A stretch of 64,000 nt of DNA from Bacteroidota bacterium (GCA_029237775.1 JAQZBR010000001.1:372001-436000); one strand, 5' to 3'. Counted from the stretch's first letter, positions 1 to 8,024 are shown. Made by a program: numbers and translations. Notes: generated by a model from the letters alone, not told the origin.

Positions 1-1018
1 GTAAATTAAAATTCTTGTTGAAGCTTGGCTGCGGAGTAATGCTATACGTAACAGTAGTACTCGCCTTGAATGAAACCTGATTGCTGTACTCAACAGTTGA
101 AAATGAAATAGCCTGTCGTGAAAAATTATCTTTATCTATATAGAGTTCCGAAGGCGGTAACTGAGCTATAACACCATCAAGCTTGTTGTATGCTTCTTCT
201 GCGATAGCATACGCTTTTTCAATTTTTTCGCTGCTGAGCTGAAAATTCTGAAACCAGATTATTGAATCCTCCGGAATGAATTCTAAAAAGGACTGCCGGC
301 TTTCCTGTAACAGCCTCGTTTGTACATTCGGAATGATCGTACAGAAAGTTAATTTACTCATCGAAAGCTGTGATGTCGGATCGAAGCTCCTGATGGAATC
401 GACATCATTTCCCAAAAATTCAACACGATAGGGATGATCATTGGAGAAAGAAAAAATATCGACAATACCACCACGGACAGAATATTGTCCGGGCTCAATA
501 ACATAATCAACCCTTTCGAAATCATATTCATTAAGGACCTCAGTAATAAAATCAATGGAGATCTTTTCTCCTTGTTTTATCTGAAGAGTATTTTTTGTAA
601 GATGTGCTTTTGTTACAACCTTTTCAGAAAGCGCTTCCGGATAAGACACGATACAGACATGTTTAGCACGGTCGCTGGAATTCAGTTTATTCAACACTTC
701 AGCGCGGAGAAGAATATTTGCATTATCAATTTCCTCATGCTCATAAGGCATCCGGTATGATGCAGGGAAGAATAAAACCTGTTCTACACCTAGAAGGCTC
801 TCAAGGTCATTCAATAAATAAGCTGCTTCTTCCTTATCATTGACAACAAAAAGATTGGTTTTGAAAATATTTTGGTAAAGGGCGGCCGCAATAAATGAAA
901 GACTGGATCCAACCACATTTTTGAGATGAACGCGCACACCTCTCCCCTTTAATTCCTGTGTTAGCAGAGAATTATTATTGGCTTCATTGTACTTACGCAG
1001 AATCTCCTCTTTCGTCAC
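1..1018 (-). CDS. mfd: Transcription-repair coupling factor Mfd, N-terminal part (cut by window start)
   Basis: Mfd is the DNA translocase that removes RNA polymerase stalled at lesions and recruits UvrA. Only the first ~339 residues are in the window. They match the UvrB-like N-terminal module: the motif QYSVRGGIVDIFSF followed by PYRVEFLGNDVDSIRSFD is diagnostic for Mfd D1-D2. The helicase and RNAP-binding parts lie beyond position 1. The frame starts at GTG (1018-1016), directly preceded by an in-frame TAA, so no earlier start is possible; no ATG occurs in frame nearby. A TAAATTTG -7 box lies at 1027-1034, only 8 bases before the GTG, and the fbp terminator lies just upstream, so the transcript should be leaderless or nearly so. 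The family call is very safe; the GTG start is inferred from the upstream stop. Confidence 0.93.
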   Translation of the reverse strand, partial: MTKEEILRKYNEANNNSLLTQELKGRGVRVHLKNVVGSSLSFIAAALYQNIFKTNLFVVNDKEEAAYLLNDLESLLGVEQVLFFPASYRMPYEHEEIDNANILLRAEVLNKLNSSDRAKHVCIVSYPEALSEKVVTKAHLTKNTLQIKQGEKISIDFITEVLNEYDFERVDYVIEPGQYSVRGGIVDIFSFSNDHPYRVEFLGNDVDSIRSFDPTSQLSMSKLTFCTIIPNVQTRLLQESRQSFLEFIPEDSIIWFQNFQLSSEKIEKAYAIAEEAYNKLDGVIAQLPPSELYIDKDNFSRQAISFSTVEYSNQVSFKASTTVTYSITPQPSFNKNFNL

Positions 1019-1026
1019 TTATGTCA

Positions 1027-1034
1027 CAAATTTA
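1027..1034 (-). promoter_or_regulatory. -7 box TAAATTTG for mfd
   Basis: On the minus strand this reads TAAATTTG, a full match to the Bacteroidota -7 consensus TAnnTTTG. It ends 8 bases before the mfd GTG. No good TTTG/TTG -33 box is found at 19 bp; the nearest TTG is 15 bp away, inside the terminator stem. Confidence 0.5.
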
Positions 1035-1075
1035 CAAAAAATAAACCCTCAATTGTTTTGCCAATTGAGGGTTTA
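1030..1075 (-). terminator. Rho-independent terminator after fbp
   Basis: A perfect 14-bp stem (TAAACCCTCAATTG at 1042-1055 with its complement at 1062-1075) has a 6-base loop. In minus-strand orientation it is followed by TTTATTTTTTG. It lies between the fbp stop and the mfd start and separates the two genes transcriptionally. Confidence 0.85.
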
Positions 1076-1094
1076 AATAGCTAATTTTTTTGAA

Positions 1095-2120
1095 TTACTT
1101 TATAGCAGCATCTACTCCTGAATATTTCTTCATGTAGTCGCAGGCCATATCAACCATGTCCGCAGAACCAATAAACAATGGCGTTCTTTGGTGAAGCTCT
1201 GTAAGATCAAGCTCCATGATCCGTTTAAAACCATTGGTAGCCTTTCCTCCTGCCTGCTCAATAATAAATGCCAGCGGATTACATTCGTATAACAAACGCA
1301 ATTTACCCTTGGGCGATTTGGATGTAGTAGGGTAAATGTAAACGCCTCCGGTGATCAGGTTACGGTGAATATCCGCAACTCCGGAACCAATGTATCTTGA
1401 TGAATAGGGGCGGCCGGTAGCAGCGTCTTCTTCCTGACAATATTTAATATATTTTTTAACTCCGTCAGGAAAGTGAACGTAATTACCTTCGTTGATAGAA
1501 TAGGTCTTAGCTGTTTTCGGAGTTTCCATGTTCGGGTGCGACAAACAAAATTCACCAATCGATGGGTCAAGTGTAAAACCATTAACGCCTTTGCCGGTAG
1601 TATATACCATCATACATGATGAGCCGTAGATCACATAACCTGCAGCCACCTGCTCTGTGCCATGTTGTAAAAAGTCTTCCAGTGTACCCGGACCAGAAAG
1701 TGAAGTTCTGCGGTAAATTGAAAAGATAGTTCCCACAGAAACATTCACATCAATATTCGATGAACCATCCAAAGGATCCATTGCCACCACATACTTTGCG
1801 TTTTTTGATTGCTTGTTATCTACGATGATTATATCCTCATTCTCTTCTGACGCGATTGCGCAGCACTCTCCACCGAGACTTAATGCTGCGATGAATTGCT
1901 CGTTGGCAAAAACATCCAGCTTTTTAACTGATTCACCCTGTACATTGATAGAACCAGCTTCACCCAGGATATCTGCTAAACCTGCTTTGTTCACTTCACG
2001 ATTAACAATTTTAGATGCAATACCTATATCACGAAGCAAACGTGAAAGCTCTCCTTTTGCATATGGAAAATCTGCCTGTTTTTCAATTATAAACTGCCCT
2101 AACGTAGTAACCTGTCTCAT
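1095..2120 (-). CDS. fbp: Fructose-1,6-bisphosphatase class I
   Basis: Hydrolyses fructose-1,6-bisphosphate to fructose-6-phosphate plus phosphate, the committed step of gluconeogenesis, in the cytosol. The 341 residues are the usual class I length. The metal-binding signature [10 protein letters not shown] is at residues 115-124, followed by [12 protein letters not shown], and the sugar-phosphate region has [15 protein letters not shown]. The C-terminal active-site part reads [20 protein letters not shown] start at 2120. A TAnnTTTG box lies upstream at 2145-2152. The gene appears monocistronic, with a strong terminator at 1030-1075 between it and mfd. Confidence 0.97.
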   Translation of the reverse strand: MRQVTTLGQFIIEKQADFPYAKGELSRLLRDIGIASKIVNREVNKAGLADILGEAGSINVQGESVKKLDVFANEQFIAALSLGGECCAIASEENEDIIIVDNKQSKNAKYVVAMDPLDGSSNIDVNVSVGTIFSIYRRTSLSGPGTLEDFLQHGTEQVAAGYVIYGSSCMMVYTTGKGVNGFTLDPSIGEFCLSHPNMETPKTAKTYSINEGNYVHFPDGVKKYIKYCQEEDAATGRPYSSRYIGSGVADIHRNLITGGVYIYPTTSKSPKGKLRLLYECNPLAFIIEQAGGKATNGFKRIMELDLTELHQRTPLFIGSADMVDMACDYMKKYSGVDAAIK

Positions 2121-2144
2121 TTAAATCCTTTTTAATTTTACACA

Positions 2145-2152
2145 CAAACCTA
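2145..2152 (-). promoter_or_regulatory. -7 box TAGGTTTG for fbp
   Basis: Minus-strand TAGGTTTG matches TAnnTTTG and lies 24 bases before the fbp ATG. A TTTTTG upstream is only about 14 bp away, shorter than the usual 19, so the -33 half is weak. Confidence 0.45.
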
Positions 2153-2265
2153 CACAATTTTTTTGGCAAAAAGGAGGAATGTACTGAGGATTTTGTTCTA
2201 CATAAATTGCCCTAACAGGGCTATGAAATAAAAGAAACCGGTATCTTTATTCATATTTTTTATTC

Positions 2266-2772
2266 ATGAACATTACGATCAAAAAAGGAGTTAAGAGTGA
2301 CCTTCCTTTCGCGTTGGAACTTATTAAAGAATTAGCTTCGTATGAAAAGGCTCCTCTTGAAGTAAGCGTTAGCATTGAAGAAATGGAAGAAGATGGCTTT
2401 GGCAAGAATCCCATCTTTGAATTCTTTGTGGCTGAAGCCGATAGTAAGATTGTCGGGATTGCGTTGTATTATATAAAATATTCGACATGGAAAGGTAAAT
2501 GTCTTTTCCTCGAAGATATAATAGTGACTGAATCATTCAGAAAAGCAGGTATCGGAAAAAAGCTGTTTGATGAAGTTGTGAAGGTTGCGAAAGAAATGAA
2601 GGTTCGCAGGATGGAATGGCAGGTACTTGAGTGGAACACTCCCGCAATAAAGTTTTATGAAAGGGTAAATTCGAAATTTGATAATGAATGGGTAAATTGT
2701 AAGTTGAATGAGAATCAACTGGAAAACTATTCTTTTAACCACGGAGACACAGAGATCACTAAGACACACTAA
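2266..2772 (+). CDS. GNAT family N-acetyltransferase (SSAT-like)
   Basis: Cytosolic acetyl-CoA dependent N-acetyltransferase. The fold is clear: the N-terminal ITIKKGVKSDLPFALELI, the beta4 segment LFLEDIIVTESF, the pyrophosphate-binding loop RKAGIGKKL at residues 92-100, and the C-terminal NTPAIKFYERV. The order and spacing resemble spermidine/spermine and thialysine acetyltransferases, but the substrate cannot be assigned. The last ~11 residues (NHGDTEITKTH) are unlike the family and are encoded by a dispersed repeat (2735-2775), so the natural C-terminus has probably been extended by repeat insertion. The gene ends 19 bases before the aspartate kinase start. Confidence 0.85.
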   Translation: MNITIKKGVKSDLPFALELIKELASYEKAPLEVSVSIEEMEEDGFGKNPIFEFFVAEADSKIVGIALYYIKYSTWKGKCLFLEDIIVTESFRKAGIGKKLFDEVVKVAKEMKVRRMEWQVLEWNTPAIKFYERVNSKFDNEWVNCKLNENQLENYSFNHGDTEITKTH

Positions 2773-2775
2773 GAA
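2735..2775 (+). repeat. Degenerate 'accac-gaga-cac' dispersed repeat, copy 1
   Basis: The run ttaaccacggagacacag followed by agatcactaagacacacta is of the low-complexity type seen in many bacterial genomes. Related stretches occur at 26463-26489 and 55435-55470. Here it supplies the last codons of the acetyltransferase and the spacer before aspartate kinase. Confidence 0.55.
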
Positions 2776-2791
2776 ATATTTTTCTACCGAA

Positions 2792-4060
2792 ATGAAAATT
2801 TTCAAATTTGGCGGGGCATCGGTGAAAGATGCTGAAGCTGTAAAAAATGTAGCGAACATCCTTAAATATTTTCCGGGAGAGAATATTATTGTGGTTGTTT
2901 CTGCAATGGGAAAGGTTACTAACGCACTTGAAAGACTAACTGATGCTTTCTATTATAAAAAAGAAAATGCAGAAGAGGTTTTAAATGAGATCAGAAAATA
3001 TCATCAACAGATCCTTGATCAGCTTTTTCCTGACAGGAACCATCCTGTGCATGTGGAAATCAGCAATACTTTCGTGGAACTCGATTGGGCAATAGAGGAA
3101 GATCCTAGTCCGGATTACAATTACGATTATGATAAGATCGTGAGTATGGGTGAGATCATCTCGACAAAGATCGTAAGCGCGTATCTCAATGAGGCCGGTG
3201 TGGATAACAAATGGTGGGATGTTCGGGGTTTGATACAAACTGATAACGCTTATCGTGAAGGAAATGTTGATTGGGCATTAACGCAATACCTTGTCGACCG
3301 CCACCTCAATTCTTATTTCGCAAACAATAAAGGGATAGTCGTTACACAAGGATTTCTGGGAGGCACTTCAGAAAATTTCACCACAACGCTTGGGCGCGAA
3401 GGAAGTGATTATACTGCTGCAATTCTTGCTTACACAACAAATGCAGAAAGCGTTACTATCTGGAAAGATGTTCCCGGTGTTTTAAATGCCGATCCGAAAT
3501 GGTTTGATGAAACACAAAAACTGGAGCAGATCTCTTACCAGGATGCAATTGAACTTGCGTATTACGGAGCGACAGTCATACACCCTAAAACGATCAAGCC
3601 TTTACAAAATAAAAAGATCCCTCTTCTTGTAAAATCATTCTTACATCCCGAAGAGAAAGGCACTATCATTAATGATGTGCAGTCGCCATTACCTGTACCA
3701 AGCTTCATATTTAAGATCAACCAGGTTTTACTTTCTATTTCACCTAAGGATTTTTCCTTTATCATGGAGCATAACCTTAGCGAGATGTTCAATTTATTTG
3801 CTGAGCGACAGGTGAAAGTAAACGTAATGCAAAACTCTGCAATCAGCTTTTCAGTGAGCATTGATAATGATGAACGCAAACTGCCCGAGCTTATAAAAAC
3901 ACTACAGAAGGATTATAAGGTTCTTTACAATGAAGGACTGGAACTGATCACGATCCGCTATTATGATCAGGCAACGATTGATCGTGTAACGGTTGGGAAG
4001 GTGATTTTACTTGAAGTAAAGAGCAGATATACGGTGCAGTTGGTAGTGAAGAATGCGTGA
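2792..4060 (+). CDS. Aspartate kinase (monofunctional)
   Basis: Phosphorylates L-aspartate as the first step of the lysine, threonine and methionine pathways. The ATG at 2792 is preferred because the family signature KFGGASVKDAEAVKNV starts at residue 4; an open frame extends upstream to 2708 but only through repeat sequence. The kinase domain covers residues 1-~285, with VVVSAMGKVTNALERL, the catalytic loop TLGREGSDYTAAILA and the substrate-binding stretch VTIWKDVPGVLNADP. The remaining ~135 residues form an ACT-type regulatory region, seen in SFIMEHNLSEMFNLF and MQNSAISFSVSID. Length 422 fits a monofunctional enzyme with no homoserine dehydrogenase domain. A feedback regulator (lysine or threonine) cannot be deduced. 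Confidence 0.93.
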   Translation: MKIFKFGGASVKDAEAVKNVANILKYFPGENIIVVVSAMGKVTNALERLTDAFYYKKENAEEVLNEIRKYHQQILDQLFPDRNHPVHVEISNTFVELDWAIEEDPSPDYNYDYDKIVSMGEIISTKIVSAYLNEAGVDNKWWDVRGLIQTDNAYREGNVDWALTQYLVDRHLNSYFANNKGIVVTQGFLGGTSENFTTTLGREGSDYTAAILAYTTNAESVTIWKDVPGVLNADPKWFDETQKLEQISYQDAIELAYYGATVIHPKTIKPLQNKKIPLLVKSFLHPEEKGTIINDVQSPLPVPSFIFKINQVLLSISPKDFSFIMEHNLSEMFNLFAERQVKVNVMQNSAISFSVSIDNDERKLPELIKTLQKDYKVLYNEGLELITIRYYDQATIDRVTVGKVILLEVKSRYTVQLVVKNA

Positions 4061-4084
4061 GTAAATTATTTTGATTGACATTTT

Positions 4085-4190
4085 AACTTTTTGTCTTGAT
4101 ACAAAAAGTCACAAAACAAATCAAGAACCAACGATCTCTCCCCACGGGCAACACAGCATCGCGTTGGTTCAGGCCTCGCGCGCAGCTTCG
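4085..4190 (+). repeat. Structured extragenic element, copy A (hairpin, pseudoknot, covarying hairpin)
   Basis: Lies between two convergent genes. Hairpin 1 is ACTTTTTGT (4086-4094) with ACAAAAAGT (4101-4109). Its 6-base loop CTTGAT (4095-4100) is the exact complement of ATCAAG (4120-4125). Hairpin 2 is GAACCAACG (4125-4133) with CGTTGGTTC (4162-4170) around a 28-base loop. A conserved tail CCTCGCGCGCAGCTTCG follows to 4190. Copies B (59502-59606) and C (61481-61661) have the same layout with different but still complementary arms. Whether it acts as RNA or as DNA is unknown. Confidence 0.8.
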
Positions 4191-4246
4191 TAGAAATGAA
4201 TATCATCTGAAACTTTAATTCGTGGGCACACTTAGACAAAAAGGAT

Positions 4247-4522
4247 TTATTGAGTCTTAGAAAAGTACTTATTCAAAAGCACCTTTACTTTTGCATCAAT
4301 TGGCTTCTTGAAGAAGAAATACCCGCCTGTCATTAAGACAAGATAAGGAACAGCCATCAGGTAAAGAATACCAGTATTAAGGCCATTTGCAATTGATCCG
4401 CCATTTGCAAGATCACTTTCCGATGTAGTTTTACACATTGCACATTGCGCGAGCGAATTATCGCTGCACAATATTACAAGTGCGATAATAAAACCGATTG
4501 ATATGAAACCTTTAAACTTCAA
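4247..4522 (-). CDS. Small membrane protein with CAMCK motif, oxidase-linked
   Basis: A 91-residue protein of unknown function. An N-terminal signal/membrane segment (residues ~5-25, ending SLAQ) is followed by CAMCKTTSESDLANGG, then a second hydrophobic helix (~50-72, ILYLMAVPYLVLMTGGYFFF) and a basic tail. The CxxC-type pair (CAMC) just after the signal sequence could bind copper or heme or form a disulfide; this is inference from position next to SCO1. The start is TTG at 4522, 6 bases after the stop of the DUF420 gene and in the same frame; no ATG is available. It is the last gene of the oxidase accessory cluster. Confidence 0.75.
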   Translation of the reverse strand: MKFKGFISIGFIIALVILCSDNSLAQCAMCKTTSESDLANGGSIANGLNTGILYLMAVPYLVLMTGGYFFFKKPIDAKVKVLLNKYFSKTQ

Positions 4523-4528
4523 TTTTAT

Positions 4529-5086
4529 CTAATTCTGAAATACATAAAACGGTGAGATCATAAGGTAAACGACAACACCCGTCACTGTGACATACAACCA
4601 GATAGGGAAACTCCACCTTGTTAATTTACGATGTCTCTGAATATAAGCCTCTCCATCAGGTTCCTGACTTTTCAGTCCGTACCAGAAAGAAAGCAAGATC
4701 AAAGGAAGAACAACAGCTGCTAATATTATATGGCTTACGAGAATAACGAGGTATGGAGTTCGAAGCGGGTTTCCGACAGGATATGTTGTTTCCTGGGCAA
4801 GCCAGTGATATGTTATATAAGAAACTAAAAAAACAGCCGATAAACAAAAAGCGATAATGTTCACTTTACGATGCATTGCAATATTCCTTTCTTTAATGAA
4901 ATACAATGAAAGCAAAAGCAGCAAAGAGCATGTACCGTTTATCATTGCATTCAGCTTCGGTAAACGATAAACGAAATAAGGGATTGAATCAGGAACAGGC
5001 AGAATCTTCTTATTCAGGATCACTACCGCGATAAATACCACTGCAGAAACAACCATCACTAACCTGAAAACCGATTTATCATTCAT
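4529..5086 (-). CDS. DUF420 membrane protein (CtaM/YozB-like)
   Basis: A 185-residue integral membrane protein with five predicted helices (about 8-25, 48-64, 76-93, 114-136, 155-178). The TYHWLAQETTYP and LVSHIILAAVVLPLILLS segments, with conserved histidines, are typical of DUF420, whose members (CtaM in Staphylococcus, YozB in Bacillus) are needed for maturation of heme-copper oxidases. ATG start at 5086. It follows SCO1 (gap 114 bases) and precedes the small CAMCK protein by 6 bases, consistent with a late copper/heme insertion role. The family call is firm; the exact step is not known. Confidence 0.85.
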   Translation of the reverse strand: MNDKSVFRLVMVVSAVVFIAVVILNKKILPVPDSIPYFVYRLPKLNAMINGTCSLLLLLSLYFIKERNIAMHRKVNIIAFCLSAVFLVSYITYHWLAQETTYPVGNPLRTPYLVILVSHIILAAVVLPLILLSFWYGLKSQEPDGEAYIQRHRKLTRWSFPIWLYVTVTGVVVYLMISPFYVFQN

Positions 5087-5200
5087 TCTTCTTAAATTAT
5101 ATTAATGAGATTGTTCATCTCTATAAAGTCTAAACACTTTTACAAACACAGTCTTGATAGCTATCGGGACAATAAATTCGCAAAAATTAGTATTCGTTGA

Positions 5201-5887
5201 TTACTCCGCGGCCCCTCTGCCCCTGTCTTCTTTAATGGCATATTCCGCTATCAGCACTTTTATATCATCGAGAAGATCATTTACTGCTTTGATATCTGTT
5301 CCATCATAAATTCCTCTGATGTGTTTTTCCTTATCGATCAACACAAATAATTCACTGTGTATAAAATCATCGGGGCCACCGTCTCCTTCCATTGCATTCA
5401 GCAAATACGAATGACGCGCCATATCGTACAATTGCTTTTTATCTCCTGTTACAAAATTCCACATTTTTGTATCCGCATGAATCATTTCTGAATATTGTTT
5501 CAATACCGGCACTGAATCATTTTCCGGGTTTACCGTATGAGAAAGGATCTGAACCATGCCATTTGCGTATGCAAACTTTTCCTGGACACGTAAAAGCTCG
5601 GTGGCCATTTTCGGACAAATACTTTTGCAGGTAGTGAAAAAATAATCTGCAACATAGATCTTCCCCTCGTAATCTTTGTCTGTAATGGTCTTACCATCCT
5701 GATTAATAAAACTGAAGGGCTGAATAGAATGATAGACCGTATCCTTGCCATTAGGGGCAAGTTGTCGTTCGCCCACATAAGGAAGCCGGATAAAATTAGT
5801 CTTGCCTGTTGCAAGAATCACATATAACACAGACGGGAATGTAAGTATGAATAACAGGATAACGAGTATGGTTCCTTTTTTCTTCAA
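5201..5887 (-). CDS. SCO1/SenC copper chaperone for cytochrome oxidase
   Basis: A membrane-anchored thioredoxin-fold protein delivering copper to the CuA site of subunit II. An N-terminal anchor spans residues ~5-27. The copper-binding CKSIC is at 87-91 (context FFTTCKSICPKM) and the third ligand histidine is about residue 177 (DDFIHSELFVLIDKE). Length 228 is normal for the family. The start is TTG at 5887; no ATG is in frame, and the -7 box at 5909-5916 places the transcript start close upstream. A terminator (5956-5979) separates it from subunit IV, so SCO1, DUF420 and the CAMCK protein form their own small unit. Confidence 0.92.
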   Translation of the reverse strand: MKKKGTILVILLFILTFPSVLYVILATGKTNFIRLPYVGERQLAPNGKDTVYHSIQPFSFINQDGKTITDKDYEGKIYVADYFFTTCKSICPKMATELLRVQEKFAYANGMVQILSHTVNPENDSVPVLKQYSEMIHADTKMWNFVTGDKKQLYDMARHSYLLNAMEGDGGPDDFIHSELFVLIDKEKHIRGIYDGTDIKAVNDLLDDIKVLIAEYAIKEDRGRGAAE

Positions 5888-5908
5888 TTTCGGATGATTT
5901 TATTTTTG

Positions 5909-5916
5909 CAAAAATA
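5909..5916 (-). promoter_or_regulatory. -7 box TATTTTTG for SCO1
   Basis: The minus strand reads TATTTTTG, matching TAnnTTTG, 21 bases before the TTG start of SCO1 and downstream of the subunit IV terminator. No clear -33 box at 19 bp (a TTTC lies at 16 bp). Confidence 0.45.
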
Positions 5917-5949
5917 CGTGTAAATCCCTTACGAAATCTGAGAAGCAGA

Positions 5950-5979
5950 ATAAAAAAAGGCTCCTTTTCAGGAGCCTTT
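5950..5979 (-). terminator. Terminator after oxidase subunit IV
   Basis: A 10-bp perfect stem, AAAGGCTCCT (5956-5965) with AGGAGCCTTT (5970-5979), has a 4-base loop. On the minus strand it is followed by TTTTATTC. It lies 15 bases past the subunit IV stop. Confidence 0.85.
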
Positions 5980-5993
5980 CAATTTGAATATTT

Positions 5994-6533
5994 TTAATGG
6001 TGTTCTCCACCTTCAGCCGGATGTTCGCCTTCCGCAGGATGTTCGCCTTCTGAATGTTTACCTTCATGGCCTTCTTTTCCTTCTGCACTATGATGACCTG
6101 ATTTAGCCTCTTCGTTAAGCCTGTTCTTCTGATCTACGATAAGTTCGTCCATTTTTTCTTTGTGAACTTTACTGTAGTTCGCTTCCTGTACAATGATTCC
6201 GATCAGGTACACGATAAAAATCATATAAGGGCCCAGGATGCTCCATTTCAGCCATTTCTTCTCATGGCCAAGGTGCATGAAGCTGAATACAATAAAGTAT
6301 GCTTTACCAATGGTTAATCCAATGAAAAGAACCTTCAGTACAACAGAAGAAGTACGGTCTTCATTTAATAATCCCCAATCACTTGCCTGAAAACCTATAA
6401 TAAGCTCAACTATCGTAACAACAAGCATGATCCAGAAAACACCCCACAATTTTTTACGGGCTTGTTTTCCTTCTTCTTCGCTGTGCTGAGCCATAAACTC
6501 ATACTGTGGGTAATCATCGTGAAATTCTGACAT
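5994..6533 (-). CDS. Cytochrome c oxidase subunit IV (prokaryotic COX4 family)
   Basis: Small accessory subunit of a heme-copper oxidase in the inner membrane. The 179 residues have three helices (about 28-48, 64-86, 97-118), with GKAYFIVFSFMHLGHEKKW matching the prokaryotic COX4 family. The C-terminal ~45 residues are hydrophilic and rich in His, Glu and Gly, with two repeats of GEHPAEG, ending EHH; such tails are variable and may bind metal, but that is speculation. It follows the subunit III gene (gap 53 bases) and is closed by a terminator. Confidence 0.85.
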   Translation of the reverse strand: MSEFHDDYPQYEFMAQHSEEEGKQARKKLWGVFWIMLVVTIVELIIGFQASDWGLLNEDRTSSVVLKVLFIGLTIGKAYFIVFSFMHLGHEKKWLKWSILGPYMIFIVYLIGIIVQEANYSKVHKEKMDELIVDQKNRLNEEAKSGHHSAEGKEGHEGKHSEGEHPAEGEHPAEGGEHH

Positions 6534-6586
6534 AACTGAAAAAATTATAAATTATAAATTTTGAATTATAAATGTTTGAAACACTA

Positions 6587-7309
6587 TTACAAAAGGTAGA
6601 AGAAGGTAAATACGAATACCCATACCAGATCGACAAAGTGCCAGTACAATCCAACTTTCTCAACCATTTCGTAATGTCCGCGTCTTTCATAAGTCCCCTT
6701 CACAACATTTATGAAGATCACAAGATTGATAATTACTCCTGAGAATACGTGAAAACCGTGGAAACCTGTGATAAAGAAGAAGAAGTTAGCAAACACAGGT
6801 AAGCCATATTCGTTAACGGTCATATTAGCACCATAAACAGTTTTCTCTACCCATTTTCCATCTTCAAATACGCTTCTTACCGCACCATGATCCGTTCCAA
6901 CAATGAAGTGCCACCACTCCCAAGCCTGTGAGCCAACGAACATCGCACCACCGATAATGGTCAGCAACATCCACATGATCACTTTTTGCTTGTCTTTACG
7001 ATGCCCTGCTTCCACAGCAAGTACCATTGTAACGGAGGACATGATGAGGATCAGGGTCATTAGACCCACGTAAGCCAAAGGTATATGGCCTTCATAAAAA
7101 GGAAAATGTGTAAATACATCGCCCGGATTAGGCCAAACTTCAGGGTGTTTGTGACGCATGAAACCATATGCGCATAATAAACCTGAAAATGTTAATGCAT
7201 CCGATACCAGGAAGAACCACATGAAGAGCTTTCCGTAGCTAACATTAAAAGGAGATTTACCACCGCCCCATGCTGAGCCTGAATCTGTTTCAACTGCGTG
7301 ACTTGACAT
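6587..7309 (-). CDS. Heme-copper oxidase subunit III (first type)
   Basis: Core non-redox subunit III of a caa3-type oxidase. Of 240 residues, about six helices are visible, with LFMWFFLVSDALTFSG near the N-terminus, FVGSQAWEWWHF in the middle and GFHGFHVFSGVI plus YWHFVDLVWVFVF at the C-terminus, all hallmarks of the family. A long loop (residues ~135-165) carries ICs typical of Bacteroidota versions. It is followed by subunit IV and preceded by a second, shorter subunit III gene; such tandem pairs are common in this phylum. Subunits I and II are not in the window. Confidence 0.93.
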   Translation of the reverse strand: MSSHAVETDSGSAWGGGKSPFNVSYGKLFMWFFLVSDALTFSGLLCAYGFMRHKHPEVWPNPGDVFTHFPFYEGHIPLAYVGLMTLILIMSSVTMVLAVEAGHRKDKQKVIMWMLLTIIGGAMFVGSQAWEWWHFIVGTDHGAVRSVFEDGKWVEKTVYGANMTVNEYGLPVFANFFFFITGFHGFHVFSGVIINLVIFINVVKGTYERRGHYEMVEKVGLYWHFVDLVWVFVFTFFYLL

Positions 7310-7377
7310 ACTTTATAAAAAATTTATAGTTTTTTAACTGAAATTCGGGTGCTAATATGCAAAATTTCATTCAAATT

Positions 7378-7962
7378 TTAGCGAACAAATAATAAAAATA
7401 AGAACAAATAAATCCACAGCAAATCGAGAAAATGCCAGAAGATTGCGCAAAGCTTTACTCCCAAAAGGTTTTCGGAGTTATATTTTCCTTGTATAGACTT
7501 AATCCAAACTACTAAAAGGGCTATCATTCCTCCGAAAAGGTGAAGAAGATGCATCAGCGTCAAAACATAGAAAAAGGAACCGGAAGCGTTACTGTATTTA
7601 CCTGCAAATACTATCTTCTGGCTGTAAAGGATATTCCAGCCCATTACCTGACAAACCACGAAGCCAATTCCTAATAACAAAGTGATCAAAGAAGCTAGCT
7701 TAATATTTTTGAATTCATTCTTCTTTGCTGCGGAAACAGCCCAGTTCATTGTCACACTGCTTAAAAGAATAACCGCTGTGCTAATGTAAAAGATCTGGGG
7801 TACCTCAAAATGCATCCAGTCTCCCTTTTCATGACGTACCCAATATGCACTGGTAAATGCTGCGAATAACATCACCATACTCCCCATAGCAAGATAAAGC
7901 ATTGGTTTTGCTACCTTTTCGCGGGTTATTCTTTTTTCTTCCGAAAGTGAAATTGTTTCCAT
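7378..7962 (-). CDS. Heme-copper oxidase subunit III (second type)
   Basis: A 194-residue paralogue of the next gene. Five helices; family motifs AFTSAYWVRHE, LMHLLHLFGGMIALL and FWHFLDLLWIYLFLFL at the very C-terminus. It is shorter, lacking the extra helices and loop of the 240-residue partner. It lies 62 bases after cyoE and 68 before the partner. Both probably belong to the same oxidase, with subunits I and II encoded elsewhere. Confidence 0.9.
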   Translation of the reverse strand: METISLSEEKRITREKVAKPMLYLAMGSMVMLFAAFTSAYWVRHEKGDWMHFEVPQIFYISTAVILLSSVTMNWAVSAAKKNEFKNIKLASLITLLLGIGFVVCQVMGWNILYSQKIVFAGKYSNASGSFFYVLTLMHLLHLFGGMIALLVVWIKSIQGKYNSENLLGVKLCAIFWHFLDLLWIYLFLFLLFVR

Positions 7963-8024
7963 TTTTGTTCTTAAAATTCAATCATATCTGGTTAAACCGT
8001 TAACCGAAACCTCCTCACTATTAC

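Noticed and set aside
2708-2791. N-terminal extension of aspartate kinase
   Set aside because: The 28 added residues (LLTTETQRSLRHTK type) are encoded by the dispersed repeat; the family begins at KFGGAS, so ATG 2792 is used.
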